A stretch of DNA of 64,000 nucleotides from Rhizohabitans arisaemae (GCF_025996515.1 NZ_BLRH01000009.1:248001-312000); one strand, 5' to 3'. Counted from the stretch's first letter, positions 27,454-35,821 are shown. A program made the numbers and translations. Notes: generated by a model from the letters alone, not told the origin.

Positions 27454-28676
27454 TCACGGAGTTCACGATCGACGCGCCCGGCCGCGCGAACGCGCTGGGG
27501 CCGGAGACGACGGCCCGGCTCGACCGAGCCCTCGCAGACGCCGTCGCGCAGGGATCCGCCGCTTTCGTCCTCCGGGCGGCGGGCGGCACCTTCTGCTCGG
27601 GGTTCGACCTGGGCGACCTCCCCCGGCTCGGCGACGCCGACTTGCTCGCCCGGTTCGTCACGATCGAACGGCTGCTTGAGCGGATTCGCACCGCGCCGCT
27701 GCTCACCATCGCCTGCGTCGGCGGCCCGGCGGTCGGCGCGGGCGCCGATCTCGTGGCCGCCTGCGACTACCGGCTGGGCACCGGGGCGGCCTCGTTCGCC
27801 TTCCCCGGGCCCCGCTTCGGGCTGCTGCTCGGCACCGCGCACCTGACCCGGCTCGTCGGCGGGCAGCCCGCCCGCGACCTGCTGGTACGGCGGCAGCGGG
27901 TCGACGTCGAGGAGGCCCTCCGGATCGGCCTGCTCAGCCACCGGGTGGACGAGCTCGGCCCGTTCGCCGCCGAGCTCGCGGCCGCGGCCGCCGCGCTGGA
28001 TCCGATCACCCTGCGCGAGCTGCTGGCCGTCACCCGGGGCCGGGCGACCGCAGACCCGCTGTCCACCCTTGTCGCGTCCGCGGCGGACCCCGGTCTGGCC
28101 GACCGGGTCCGCGCCTACCGAGGAGAGAGCCAGATGCAACAGCTGATCAACGGAGTCGCCGCCGCGGTCGCCGAGGGCGGCGGCGAGCAGGCGGTGACCG
28201 GACGGGTCGCGAAGGTGCTGCGCGCCGCGCTCGCCAAGGGCCTGTCGCTTCCGCCCGGCGTCATGGTCCCCCACCCCGAGCGATACGTCATGTATCCGCT
28301 CCACGTCGCCCCGGACGGTTCGTTCTCGATCGCCTCGGCCGTGTGGAACGTGGGTCAGCGGACCCCGATCCACGACCACGGCGTCTGGGGGGTCGTCGGT
28401 ATCCACTCGGGGGTCGAGCACGAAGTCAGGTACGCGCCTCCGGCCCCGGCGGGTGCGCCGCGGATGATCGACGAGAGCCTGTGGCGGCCGGGGGAGGTCA
28501 CGGTCTGCTGTACCACGGACCAGGACCTCCACCAGGTGGCGAGCGGCTCGGACGAGCCCTGCGTGGGCATCCACGTCTACGGCGGGGACATCGGGACGAT
28601 CCAACGCAGGTCATACCATCCGGAGACCGGGGAGGTCGGCTACTTCACCTCGGCGTGGACGACCCCGGCCTCCTGA
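27450..28676 (+). CDS. Enoyl-CoA-hydratase-like / thiol-dioxygenase fusion
   Basis: 408 residues. Residues 1-228 form a short crotonase fold: AAGGTFCSGFDLGDLPRLG as the first oxyanion-hole segment and GGPAVGAGADLVAACDYRLG as the second. The usual catalytic Glu positions appear as Asp (GAGAD) and Gly (FAFPGPRFG), so hydration is doubtful. Residues 229-408 are a cysteine/3-mercaptopropionate-dioxygenase-type cupin: VWNVGQRTPIHDHGVWGVVG with the H-x-H iron ligands, and DLHQVASGSDEPCVGIHVYG with the third His. An ATG at 28134 preceded by GAGGAGAGAG could give the dioxygenase alone. As last gene of the operon it suggests thiol oxidation to a sulfinate. The fusion is unusual. Confidence 0.88.
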   Translation: MITEFTIDAPGRANALGPETTARLDRALADAVAQGSAAFVLRAAGGTFCSGFDLGDLPRLGDADLLARFVTIERLLERIRTAPLLTIACVGGPAVGAGADLVAACDYRLGTGAASFAFPGPRFGLLLGTAHLTRLVGGQPARDLLVRRQRVDVEEALRIGLLSHRVDELGPFAAELAAAAAALDPITLRELLAVTRGRATADPLSTLVASAADPGLADRVRAYRGESQMQQLINGVAAAVAEGGGEQAVTGRVAKVLRAALAKGLSLPPGVMVPHPERYVMYPLHVAPDGSFSIASAVWNVGQRTPIHDHGVWGVVGIHSGVEHEVRYAPPAPAGAPRMIDESLWRPGEVTVCCTTDQDLHQVASGSDEPCVGIHVYGGDIGTIQRRSYHPETGEVGYFTSAWTTPAS

Positions 28677-29058
28677 GGGACCACGGCCGGGGAGGCCACT
28701 TCGCCGTACTCCACCTCGGGGAGCGAAAGTGCCACCCAAAACCAGCTAAAGGATTTTTCTTTATTTCTCAACCGCTCTATTTATCTTTTGAGCTTATATA
28801 AATCATTTTCACGCCATAAATGCCGTTGATTCGGGTCAAGGCCGATCGACCCATCACTCTTCCCCGAGCGGGAAACGGCTCCCAGGCCACCACAACCCTT
28901 TGGGCGTTTTATCCACTTCTAACCGATATGTGTTTAGTTGCACCTTTCAGGGGTAGGGCTGCCGCAGGCATGGGAGCCCGTTTCCGTGCAGGTCGCTTCA
29001 CTCGCCACGGCTCCGCCGCAGGTGCGGAGGCGACCCACGAGGGTAAGGAGCGCGGGTT
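28677..29058. promoter_or_regulatory. AT-rich promoter region before the gas vesicle operon
   Basis: The 380-base gap contains a strongly AT-rich stretch (28740-28820: runs such as TTTTTCTTTATTTCTC and TATATAAATCATTTT) and a second one near 28900-28935. No gene is visible. It most likely holds the promoter or promoters of the gvp genes and the end of the previous operon; I cannot pin the -10/-35 boxes with certainty. AAGGAGCGCGGGTT precedes the first gvp start. Confidence 0.5.
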
Positions 29059-29541
29059 ATGAAAGGCAGACTGCAACTGGCGCTTGCGGTCGCGGCAGGC
29101 TACTTCCTCGGGCGCCGGCACAAACTGCGCTGGGCCACGGCCCTGGCGGCCGCCGGGGCGGTCGGCGGGATCGGCCACGTCGCCGGCGGCGGCATCCTCG
29201 GCAAAGGCGCCAAACTGCTCGGCGCGTCCCCCGAGATGGAGGAGATGGTCGGCCGCCTCCGCACGGAGCTGACGGAGGTGGGCAAGGCGGCGGCGGTGGC
29301 CGCGGCCGGCAAGCAGATCGACACGCTGACCACCAAGCTCCACGATCGGGCCGAATCCCTGCGTACGCCCGCGGTGCCCGCTCCCCGCGCCGAATCCGAG
29401 GAGGGGGCCGAGGAGCCGGAGTACGACGAATACGACGAGTACGAGGAGGGGGCCGAGGAAGAGGAGCCGGAGACCCGGAGGCCGAAGGCCAAGACCCGCC
29501 GCGGACGTCCGGTCCGGACCATCAGCCGCTCGGGGAGGTGA
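29059..29541 (+). CDS. gvpY: Gas vesicle-associated protein GvpY-like
   Basis: 160 residues, first gene of the gas vesicle operon. The N-terminus (LQLALAVAAGYFLGRRHKLRWATALAAAG) is hydrophobic and helical with a basic break. A helical, charged middle follows, then a very acidic Tyr/Glu tail (EEPEYDEYDEYEEGAEEEEP) ending in a basic patch. This build matches the poorly studied GvpY of actinomycete gvp clusters. Its function is unknown; assembly or membrane contact is possible. The assignment rests mainly on position before the SRPBCC gene and on overall build. AAGGAG lies upstream. Confidence 0.7.
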   Translation: MKGRLQLALAVAAGYFLGRRHKLRWATALAAAGAVGGIGHVAGGGILGKGAKLLGASPEMEEMVGRLRTELTEVGKAAAVAAAGKQIDTLTTKLHDRAESLRTPAVPAPRAESEEGAEEPEYDEYDEYEEGAEEEEPETRRPKAKTRRGRPVRTISRSGR

Positions 29542-29546
29542 GGTCG

Positions 29547-30632
29547 GTGGCCACCCAAGCCAGTCGCGGACCGGCCGGCAAGGCGACCGGGAAACTCGGC
29601 ACCGCCCTGCTCAAGCACGAACTCCGCAACCTCGCCGGGGCCATGCTGGAGAGAAGGCTCTCCTCCCTCACCGAGAAACTCACCGCGATGTCCGGACGCC
29701 TCACCGACTACGCGGACGGCAACGGCAAGAGCCTGATCGGCGCCGTCACCGGATCCGGCGGCAAGGGCGGGAAGCTCGGCGGCCTGACCTCGCTGCTGGC
29801 CACGGGGGCCAAGGCCGCGTTCAAGGGCGCCCTCGGCAAAGCCGGCAAGGGGGGCGGCAAGCAGAAGGTCACCAACATCGTGGAGTCGATCGACGTCGGT
29901 GCCCCGCTGCGGATCGCGTACCACCAGTGGACCGAGTTCCGGGACTTCCCGAGCTACATGAAGAAGGTGGAGAGCGTCCAGCAGAAGTCGGACGAGAAGC
30001 TGAACTGGAAGGCCCAGGTGTTCTGGTCGCACCGCACCTGGGAGTCCCACATCCTGGAGCAGGTCCCCTACGACCGGATCATCTGGCGTTCCAAGGGCGC
30101 CAAGGGCCACGTGGACGGGGCCGTCACCTTCCACGAGCTGGCGCCGAACCTCACCCGGATCCTGGTGGTCCTCGAATACCACCCGCAGGGTTTCTTCGAG
30201 CACGTCGGCAACATCTGGCGTGCGCAGGGCCGGCGGGCCCGCCTGGAGCTCAAGCACTTCGAACGCAACCTCATGATCAAGACCATGCTCCATCCCGAGG
30301 AGATGGCCGAGAACGGCTGGCGCGGTGAGATCCACGACGGCGAGGTCGTCAAGGACCACGAGACCGCCCTCCGCGAGGAGAAGGAGAAGACCCCGCGGAC
30401 GGAGAAAGCCGAGCGTGAGGAACCCGAAGAGGTCGAGGAAGAGGCATACGAGGAGGCCGAAGGGGGCGAACCCGAGGAGCCGGAGAAGGCCAAGGAGGCC
30501 AAGGCCCGGAAGACCACGCGGGTCGAGGAGGAACACCGGCCGCCCCGGCAGCGCGGCAGGAGCGAGGCCGAGGACGACCGGCCGGCCCGACGACCGGTAC
30601 GCCGCAGGACCGTGAGCACCCGCGGCACCTGA
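29547..30632 (+). CDS. gvpZ: SRPBCC-domain gas vesicle protein GvpZ-like
   Basis: 361 residues from a GTG at 29547 with GGGGAGGTGAGG upstream, 5 bases after gvpY. Residues about 110-265 form an SRPBCC (polyketide cyclase/START-like) domain: [54 protein letters not shown], and [19 protein letters not shown] Gly/Lys-rich region precedes it, and a long highly charged Glu/Lys/Arg tail of about 100 residues follows. The open frame extends to 28938, but that part is out of register with coding signals. This matches GvpZ of actinomycete clusters; the role is unproven. The charged tail is longer than I would expect. Confidence 0.8.
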   Translation: MATQASRGPAGKATGKLGTALLKHELRNLAGAMLERRLSSLTEKLTAMSGRLTDYADGNGKSLIGAVTGSGGKGGKLGGLTSLLATGAKAAFKGALGKAGKGGGKQKVTNIVESIDVGAPLRIAYHQWTEFRDFPSYMKKVESVQQKSDEKLNWKAQVFWSHRTWESHILEQVPYDRIIWRSKGAKGHVDGAVTFHELAPNLTRILVVLEYHPQGFFEHVGNIWRAQGRRARLELKHFERNLMIKTMLHPEEMAENGWRGEIHDGEVVKDHETALREEKEKTPRTEKAEREEPEEVEEEAYEEAEGGEPEEPEKAKEAKARKTTRVEEEHRPPRQRGRSEAEDDRPARRPVRRRTVSTRGT

Positions 30633-30666
30633 CGTCCGGCCGGACCAACACGGCAGGAGGAAGGGA

Positions 30667-31086
30667 ATGACCGTTCAGCCCGCCACCGGAGGAGTGGCCC
30701 GGCGTCCGTCGTCCGGCAGCCTGGCCGATGTGATCGACACGATCCTGGACAAGGGGCTGGTGATCGACGCCTACGTCCGGGTCTCGCTGGTGGGGATCGA
30801 GCTTCTCACCATCGACGCGCGGATCGTCGTGGCGAGCGTGGACACCTATCTGCGCTTCGCCGAGGCCGTGAACCGGCTGGACCTGGCGGAGACGGGACAC
30901 CAGCAGGGGCTGCCGGAGCTCGTGGAGAACATGACCCAGCAGGTGAGCAGCCGCAAGGGCAAGGGTGTCGTCCAGGGAGCCCTGGAGGGCGCCCAGGAGA
31001 AGCTGCACGATCTCGTCGGCGACTCCGACGAGGAGGAGCCCGCGGCCCCGTCCGGCCGGCGGCGGCATCGGGAGGACAGGCGATGA
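30667..31086 (+). CDS. gvpA: Major gas vesicle structural protein GvpA
   Basis: 139 residues. The conserved GvpA core is [20 protein letters not shown], then [20 protein letters not shown] and [16 protein letters not shown], which forms the coil-alpha-beta-beta-alpha subunit that builds the hollow protein shell. The C-terminal about 60 residues are charged, as in other actinobacterial GvpA proteins. The start follows CAGGAGGAAGGG. It is the best-conserved member of the cluster, and it overlaps gvpF by 4 bases. Confidence 0.95.
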   Translation: MTVQPATGGVARRPSSGSLADVIDTILDKGLVIDAYVRVSLVGIELLTIDARIVVASVDTYLRFAEAVNRLDLAETGHQQGLPELVENMTQQVSSRKGKGVVQGALEGAQEKLHDLVGDSDEEEPAAPSGRRRHREDRR

Positions 31087-31889
31087 CGTCCCAGACCGCC
31101 AAGCCGCGGCACACCGCCGCGAGCACGAACCAGGGCTGCTACGTCTACGGCATCGTGCCGGCCGACGTGGAGGTCGAACCCGGCACGCCCGGGGTGCACG
31201 GCCCGTCGTCCGAGGTCGGCCTGGTCACCCACGGGGAGATCGGCGCCCTGGTCAGCGAGGTCCCGCTGGATCGCCCGCTGGGGACACCGGACAGCCTCAC
31301 CGCGCATCAGCGCCTGCTCGACGAGGTCGCCGCCGAGGTGCCCGTACTCCCCATGCGCTTCGGCGCGGTGATGTCGAGCCCGCAGGCCGTCGTCCAGGAG
31401 CTGCTCACCCCCTATCACGAGGAGTTCCGCACCGCGCTGGCGGAGCTGGAAGGGCACGCCGAGTACGTGGTCAAGGGCCGGTACGTCGAACGCCACCTGC
31501 TTGAAGAGGTGCTTGAGGAGAATCCGGAGGCCCGGCGCCTGCGGGAGGAGATCCGGGAGCTGCCCGAGGACGCGGGCCGGGAAGCGCGAATCGAGCTGGG
31601 TGAACTGGTGAACCAGGCGGTCGCCGCGAAACGGGACGCCGACACCAGGGAGATCGCCGAACGACTCGTACCGCTCAGCGTCCTGGTCTCCCCTCGGGAG
31701 CCCTCCCACGAGCAGGACGCCGTCCATCTGGCCCTCCTGGTGGCCGACGACCGGCGCGCGGACCTGGAGCGGACCGTCGACGAGTTCGCCAGGCGCTATC
31801 GGGGGCGGGTCGACCTGTGGCTGCTCGGGCCGATGGCGCCGTACGACTTCGTCGTGTCGTCGAAACCGGGTGATGAGGAATGGGACTGA
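31083..31889 (+). CDS. gvpF: Gas vesicle protein GvpF
   Basis: 268 residues of the GvpL/GvpF family, accessory proteins that contact GvpA during vesicle nucleation. The two-domain pattern is seen: a ferredoxin-like N-terminal half beginning [17 protein letters not shown], with [26 protein letters not shown] and [20 protein letters not shown], and a second half ending [17 protein letters not shown] Glu-rich helix ([20 protein letters not shown]) joins them. The start overlaps the gvpA stop (ATGA), and its end overlaps the gvpG start by 10 bases. Confidence 0.93.
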   Translation: MTSQTAKPRHTAASTNQGCYVYGIVPADVEVEPGTPGVHGPSSEVGLVTHGEIGALVSEVPLDRPLGTPDSLTAHQRLLDEVAAEVPVLPMRFGAVMSSPQAVVQELLTPYHEEFRTALAELEGHAEYVVKGRYVERHLLEEVLEENPEARRLREEIRELPEDAGREARIELGELVNQAVAAKRDADTREIAERLVPLSVLVSPREPSHEQDAVHLALLVADDRRADLERTVDEFARRYRGRVDLWLLGPMAPYDFVVSSKPGDEEWD

Positions 31890-32152
31890 TCTCGCTTCTG
31901 GTCACCTGGCCCGCCGCGCCGATCCGGGTGGTGATCCGCCTCGGCGAACTGATCGAGGAGCAGATCGAGCGCGAGGCCCACGACCCCGCGGCGGTCCGGC
32001 GCCGCCTGGAGGAGATCGAGCGATCCCGCGCCGCCGGGCTCATCTCCGCCGAAGAGCAGGAGGAAGCCGTTGAGCAGGTCCTTCAGGAGATGGTCGGCCG
32101 ACCGGCCCTTATGGACGATCCCGAGGCAGGTGCGGAGGGAGAACGGAGGTGA
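31880..32152 (+). CDS. gvpG: Gas vesicle protein GvpG
   Basis: 90 residues. It begins [20 protein letters not shown], the usual GvpG start, followed by LGELIEEQIEREAHDPAAVR and a coiled charged helix RRLEEIERSRAAGLISAEEQ. GvpG is a small accessory protein needed for vesicle formation. It overlaps gvpF by 10 bases, and gvpO follows after 4 bases. Confidence 0.93.
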   Translation: MGLISLLVTWPAAPIRVVIRLGELIEEQIEREAHDPAAVRRRLEEIERSRAAGLISAEEQEEAVEQVLQEMVGRPALMDDPEAGAEGERR

Positions 32153-32156
32153 GGTC

Positions 32157-32492
32157 ATGCCGACCCGGCAACGCCGTCCCGAACCCACGGACTCCGGGAC
32201 ACGCGCCGAACCTCGTCACGGGGCGCTGTCCGCGGCGGCCGCCGGTGAGACCGGACTCCGGCACATAGCCGAGCTGACCGCCCGCGAGGTCGAAGGGGTC
32301 ACGCTCGTGAAGCCGGCGGAGGAGGGCTGGCTGGTGGACGTGGAGGTGGTCGAAGATCGGCACATCCCGTCCTCCGGCGACGTCCTGGCCCTGTACGAGG
32401 CGGAGCTGGACTCCGAAGGCGACCTGCTCTCCTACCGCAGGCTCCGGCGCTACCGGCGAGGCAGCGGCGACGACGGCGGGGCGACGCGATGA
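32157..32492 (+). CDS. gvpO: Gas vesicle protein GvpO
   Basis: 111 residues from the ATG at 32157 with GGAGGTGAGG just before it. The C-terminal GvpO domain is TAREVEGVTLVKPAEEGWLV, DVEVVEDRHIPSSGDVLALY and EAELDSEGDLLSYRRLRRYR, with a polar N-terminal extension. GvpO is required for vesicle production in haloarchaea and may act as a regulator. In Streptomyces-type clusters gvpO heads the operon; here it sits between gvpG and gvpJ. The stop overlaps gvpJ (ATGA). Confidence 0.92.
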   Translation: MPTRQRRPEPTDSGTRAEPRHGALSAAAAGETGLRHIAELTAREVEGVTLVKPAEEGWLVDVEVVEDRHIPSSGDVLALYEAELDSEGDLLSYRRLRRYRRGSGDDGGATR

Positions 32493-32869
32493 TCGAGCCG
32501 AGACGTCCGGAACCCATGACCGGCCGGGCCTACTCCGGCTCGGTGTCGCGGCGCGAACCGGCGAACCTCGGCGACATCCTGGAGCGGGTCCTGGACCGGG
32601 GGATCGTGATCGCCGGGGACATCCGGGTGAACCTGCTCGACATCGAGCTGCTCACCATCAAACTGCGCCTCATCGTCGCCTCGGTGGACACCGCCAGGGA
32701 ACTCGGCATCGACTGGTGGGAGCACGATCCCTGGCTCACCGGCGGCAAGCGGGACCTGCTCCAGGAGAACCGGCGGCTCCGGCGCCGGATCGCCGCCCTG
32801 GAGGAGGGTCGTCCCGCACTCGAACCGATCCAGGGCCACGCGGAGGAGGTGAGGGAGGATGACCGCTGA
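32489..32869 (+). CDS. gvpJ: GvpA-family minor protein GvpJ
   Basis: 126 residues with a GvpA-like core: NLGDILERVLDRGIVIAGDI, RVNLLDIELLTIKLRLIVAS and VDTARELGIDWWEHDPW. A Leu/Arg coiled tail follows. The IDWW motif marks the GvpJ branch, minor shell proteins thought to shape the vesicle tips. It overlaps gvpO by 4 and gvpL by 11 bases. Confidence 0.9.
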   Translation: MIEPRRPEPMTGRAYSGSVSRREPANLGDILERVLDRGIVIAGDIRVNLLDIELLTIKLRLIVASVDTARELGIDWWEHDPWLTGGKRDLLQENRRLRRRIAALEEGRPALEPIQGHAEEVREDDR

Positions 32870-33644
32870 CACCGGCGTCTATCTCTACGCGGTCGCGCAC
32901 GACCTCGGCATCAGGGAACCGGAAGGGCTGACGGGGGTCGACGGGCGGGCCGTCCGGGTGATCCCGCACGCGGACCTGGTGGCCTACGTGAGCACCGTCC
33001 CGCTGGATCGGTTCGGGGAGGAGGCCCTCCGGCGGTCCATGGAGGATCTGGACTGGCTGGACGCGACCGCGCGCGCCCACCACCACGTCGTCGAAACGGT
33101 GGCGGAGGCGGCCCCGGTCGTCCCGGTGCGGCTGGTCACGGTGTACGGCGGCGAGGGTCCGGTGAAGGAGCTGCTCGATCGGCGGCACGACGACTTCGTC
33201 ACGGTGCTGGCCCGGGTCACCGGACGCCAGGAGTGGGGGGTCAAGGCCTACGCCCGTGCCCCGGCCTCCGCCGGCGCGCCGGGACGGAAGGCGGAGGAGG
33301 CGACCGTCGGCCCGGGTACCGCCTATCTCCGGCGGCGGCGCAGCGACCTGCACGAGCAGGAGGAGGAGAGGCGGCGGGCCGCCGTGGGCGCCGAGCGGAT
33401 CCACGAGGTCCTGGCCGCCTCCGCGGTGGCGAGCCGGCTGCATCGCACCCAGGATCCCCAGCTGTCCGGGCGCACCGAGTGGATGGTGCTGAACGGGGCC
33501 TACCTCGTCGACCGGGACCGGGCCGAGGCGTTCCGCCGCGTCGTGGACGGGCTGTCCGAGCCGGGGGTCGAAGTCCAGCTCACCGGCCCGTGGACCCCGT
33601 ACTCCTTCACCGTCCTGGACGAGGCGGACGGAGAACGCCCATGA
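32859..33644 (+). CDS. gvpL: Gas vesicle protein GvpL
   Basis: 261 residues, second GvpL/F-family member. GVYLYAVAHDLGIREPEGL opens the protein; VAYVSTVPLDRFGEEALRRS, VPVRLVTVYGGEGPVKELL and a second half with LNGAYLVDRDRAEAFRR and GPWTPYSFTVLDE follow. A Gly/Ala-rich charged linker with RRRRSDLHEQEEERRRAA is in the middle. It probably works with GvpF in early assembly. The ATGA overlap to gvpS shows coupling. Confidence 0.92.
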   Translation: MTADTGVYLYAVAHDLGIREPEGLTGVDGRAVRVIPHADLVAYVSTVPLDRFGEEALRRSMEDLDWLDATARAHHHVVETVAEAAPVVPVRLVTVYGGEGPVKELLDRRHDDFVTVLARVTGRQEWGVKAYARAPASAGAPGRKAEEATVGPGTAYLRRRRSDLHEQEEERRRAAVGAERIHEVLAASAVASRLHRTQDPQLSGRTEWMVLNGAYLVDRDRAEAFRRVVDGLSEPGVEVQLTGPWTPYSFTVLDEADGERP

Positions 33645-33871
33645 CGCTCCCCGATACCCGCGGTGGCGTGCTCGCCGCCGAGGGTCGGTTGCCCTCCGAG
33701 CGGGTGGCGCTGGTCGACCTGCTGGATCGGCTGCTGGCGGGCGGGGTGGTGGTGAGCGGGGACCTGGTCCTGTCCATCGCGGACATCGACCTCGTCCGGA
33801 TCTCGGTACGTGCGTTGATCATGTCGGTCCGGGAGTCGGGCCTCGGGGACGATGAGCCGTTCGAGGGGTGA
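33641..33871 (+). CDS. gvpS: GvpA-family small protein GvpS
   Basis: 76 residues from the ATG at 33641, overlapping the gvpL stop by 4 bases. A short GvpA-like domain, VALVDLLDRLLAGGVVVSGD then LVLSIADIDLVRISVRALIM, makes up most of the protein. By position before gvpK and by size it corresponds to GvpS of actinomycete clusters; the naming of GvpJ versus GvpS here is by position and motif only. Confidence 0.85.
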   Translation: MTLPDTRGGVLAAEGRLPSERVALVDLLDRLLAGGVVVSGDLVLSIADIDLVRISVRALIMSVRESGLGDDEPFEG

Positions 33872-34223
33872 ACCGGGGTGGGCCCGGCCGGTGCGGAGAG
33901 GCCGGGCGGGCCGGCTCAGGATCGAGGCCGACCGGCAGGCGGTGGAGCGTGACCTCTCCCGGCTGGTGCTGACGCTGGTGGAGCTCGTCCGGCAGCTTGT
34001 GGAGCGCCAGTGCCTGCGCAGAATGGATCGGGGAGACCTGTCGGAGGAGCAGATCGAGACGCTGGGCGTGACCCTGATGCGGCTGGAGGAGGCGATGGCC
34101 GACCTGTGCGACCGCTTCGGGCTCGACCCGTCCGACCTCAACATCGACCTGGGGCCGCTCGGCCCGCTGCTCCCCCGGCAGGAGCGTCGCGCCGCCCGGC
34201 TGGAGCCGCCCGGCGACCTCTGA
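33852..34223 (+). CDS. gvpK: Gas vesicle protein GvpK
   Basis: 123 residues. The GvpK domain is visible: RLRIEADRQAVERDLSRLVL, TLVELVRQLVERQCLRRMDR, GDLSEEQIETLGVTLMRLEE and the terminal FGLDPSDLNIDLGPLGPLL. GvpK is a conserved accessory protein needed for proper vesicle formation. It overlaps gvpS by 20 bases and ends the operon. The first about 20 residues are Arg/Gly-rich and a GTG around 33876 could be an alternative start. The 198 bases after it show no gene. Confidence 0.93.
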   Translation: MSRSRGEPGWARPVRRGRAGRLRIEADRQAVERDLSRLVLTLVELVRQLVERQCLRRMDRGDLSEEQIETLGVTLMRLEEAMADLCDRFGLDPSDLNIDLGPLGPLLPRQERRAARLEPPGDL

Positions 34224-34421
34224 CCTCGCGGGCGTGACCTGCTCAGCCTGTTCCCCGTCGGCACCGCCCGGCGGTGGACGGCCGACGCCGGCGGGGCCGG
34301 CCACGTCGTTCCGGCGTGGACGACCCTGGCCGGCTGCCCCCTCATCTCCGGGTCGTGGACGGGTGGCGGCCCGGCTCCGGCCGGGCCGTGTCGGCCGGCC
34401 TCCCGTTCCGGGAGGCCGTCC

Positions 34422-35528
34422 TCACTGTCTGCCGAGAAGTGCCAGGGCGGCGTCCTGGTACTTACGGGTCATGATGTCGGCGCAGGTGAGATCCTTGCGC
34501 AGCACGCCGAACTTCTTCGCCGTGGCGATGCTCCTGTCGCAGATCGTCTGGTCGATTCCCCCGTTCACCGGCCACATGTCGAGCTCCTCGATGAACATCT
34601 TGTAGTCCAGCTTCGCCTGTTCCTCGGTGAGGTCCCGTACTTTGGACATCGCGAGTTTGACCCACTCGTCGGGGTTCGCCCGAGCCCAGCGGGCCGACTT
34701 CAGCTCGGCCGCCACCAGGGCGAGCGCGAGGTCGCCGTTCTCCCGCAGCCACTCCTTGCCGACCGTGTAGAGGTTGTGGAACTGCGGGTTGGCGTCCGCC
34801 CCCCGGCACAGGACGTTCCAGGTGTCCTTGGTTTCCAGCCCGAACTCGATCCGCACATAGTTGGTGGCGACCCCGGCGGCGACCGTTCCCTTGAGCAACG
34901 CCTCGGTGATCTGGGAGACGTTACCGAGATGGATCAGCTGGAGGTCCTTCTTCACATCCATGCCAACCTGATCGAAACAGGTCGTCGCGGTCTGGCCGAC
35001 GATCGAATTGAGGTTCTGGGAGACCGCGAAGGGCTTGCCCCGGAGGTCCTCGAGTTTGGCGATCGGCGCCTTGGCCAGGATCTCGTAGGCGTTCTTCTGG
35101 GAGTTCACCCCGATCGCGACCAGCGGCGCGCCCGCCTCGATCGCGCCGAGCATCCCGCCGATGGAGACGTGACCGATCTGGATCTGACCCGAGATCAGGG
35201 CCGCGTTCATCGGCGAGGAGTCCATCACCCGGTAGTCGGATTTCACGCCGAAGTCGCTGTTCAGAATCTCCAGTGTCTTGTGCATCGTGGTGAAGGTGGG
35301 GTTGGTGAAGCCGGCGCTCGCCACCGAGACCGTCTTCCCCTGGACCTTCTCCCGCAGCGCCGCCTCCGAGGCCGGCACCGCCACCTCACCGGCCACCTCG
35401 TCCGGGCCGGCGTCGGTGAGGTCGACACCCCCGCATGCGCCCAAGGCCAGCGTCATCGCCACAACGACCGCCACACGCCTGCTCCGCGGCGTGGACCTCC
35501 ATCCCCCCGGGTACGCCGGTTTCGCCAT
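34422..35528 (-). CDS. ABC-type substrate-binding lipoprotein (NMT1-like)
   Basis: 368 residues. The signal region ends MTLALGACGGVDL with a lipobox (L-G-A-C). Beyond it lies a type 2 periplasmic-binding fold of the NMT1/SsuA/TauA kind: VSVASAGFTNPTFTTMHKTL, AALISGQIQIGHVSIGGMLG, LEDLRGKPFAVSQNLNSIVG and a helical C-terminal lobe. The ligand is unknown; relatives bind sulfonates, nitrate or aromatic acids. No permease or ATPase is nearby. The ATG at 35528 is chosen because GAGGAG ends 6 bases before it; the ATG at 35534 directly abuts that site. It shares an upstream motif with the operon at 24.3 kb. Confidence 0.88.
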   Translation of the reverse strand: MAKPAYPGGWRSTPRSRRVAVVVAMTLALGACGGVDLTDAGPDEVAGEVAVPASEAALREKVQGKTVSVASAGFTNPTFTTMHKTLEILNSDFGVKSDYRVMDSSPMNAALISGQIQIGHVSIGGMLGAIEAGAPLVAIGVNSQKNAYEILAKAPIAKLEDLRGKPFAVSQNLNSIVGQTATTCFDQVGMDVKKDLQLIHLGNVSQITEALLKGTVAAGVATNYVRIEFGLETKDTWNVLCRGADANPQFHNLYTVGKEWLRENGDLALALVAAELKSARWARANPDEWVKLAMSKVRDLTEEQAKLDYKMFIEELDMWPVNGGIDQTICDRSIATAKKFGVLRKDLTCADIMTRKYQDAALALLGRQ

Positions 35529-35821
35529 CGGCATCTCCTCATCTTGACCTCAGCCAAAATTTGCATCCTGTATCCAATCAATGCACACCATGCCCGGATC
35601 GCAAACTAAGGCTTTTTAAGAGGGAAGACTCTTTGTATCCAATCCCTACTTCAGACTCGCCTCCGCACGCGGACCGACGGCTGGAGCAGGCGAGCCGGCA
35701 TCCTTCCGTCTCCGGGGGACGGACCCGTCCGACGACCTCGACAGGGATTCCCGCGACACGGGGTGCGACGGACCGTGGCGACCTCTGACATCACCGGCTG
35801 ATTCGTTCGTATTATTCGCCT
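35529..35821. promoter_or_regulatory. Divergent upstream region with two TGTATCCAAT motifs
   Basis: The region between the lipoprotein gene (-) and the kinase gene (+) is partly AT-rich. TGTATCCAAT lies at 35569-35578 and again, as TGTATCCAATCCC, at 35634-35646. The latter 13-mer is identical to 24172-24184 upstream of the LLM/CoA-transferase operon. The motif has TTG...CAA outer symmetry, resembling GntR-type sites. Confidence 0.45.
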
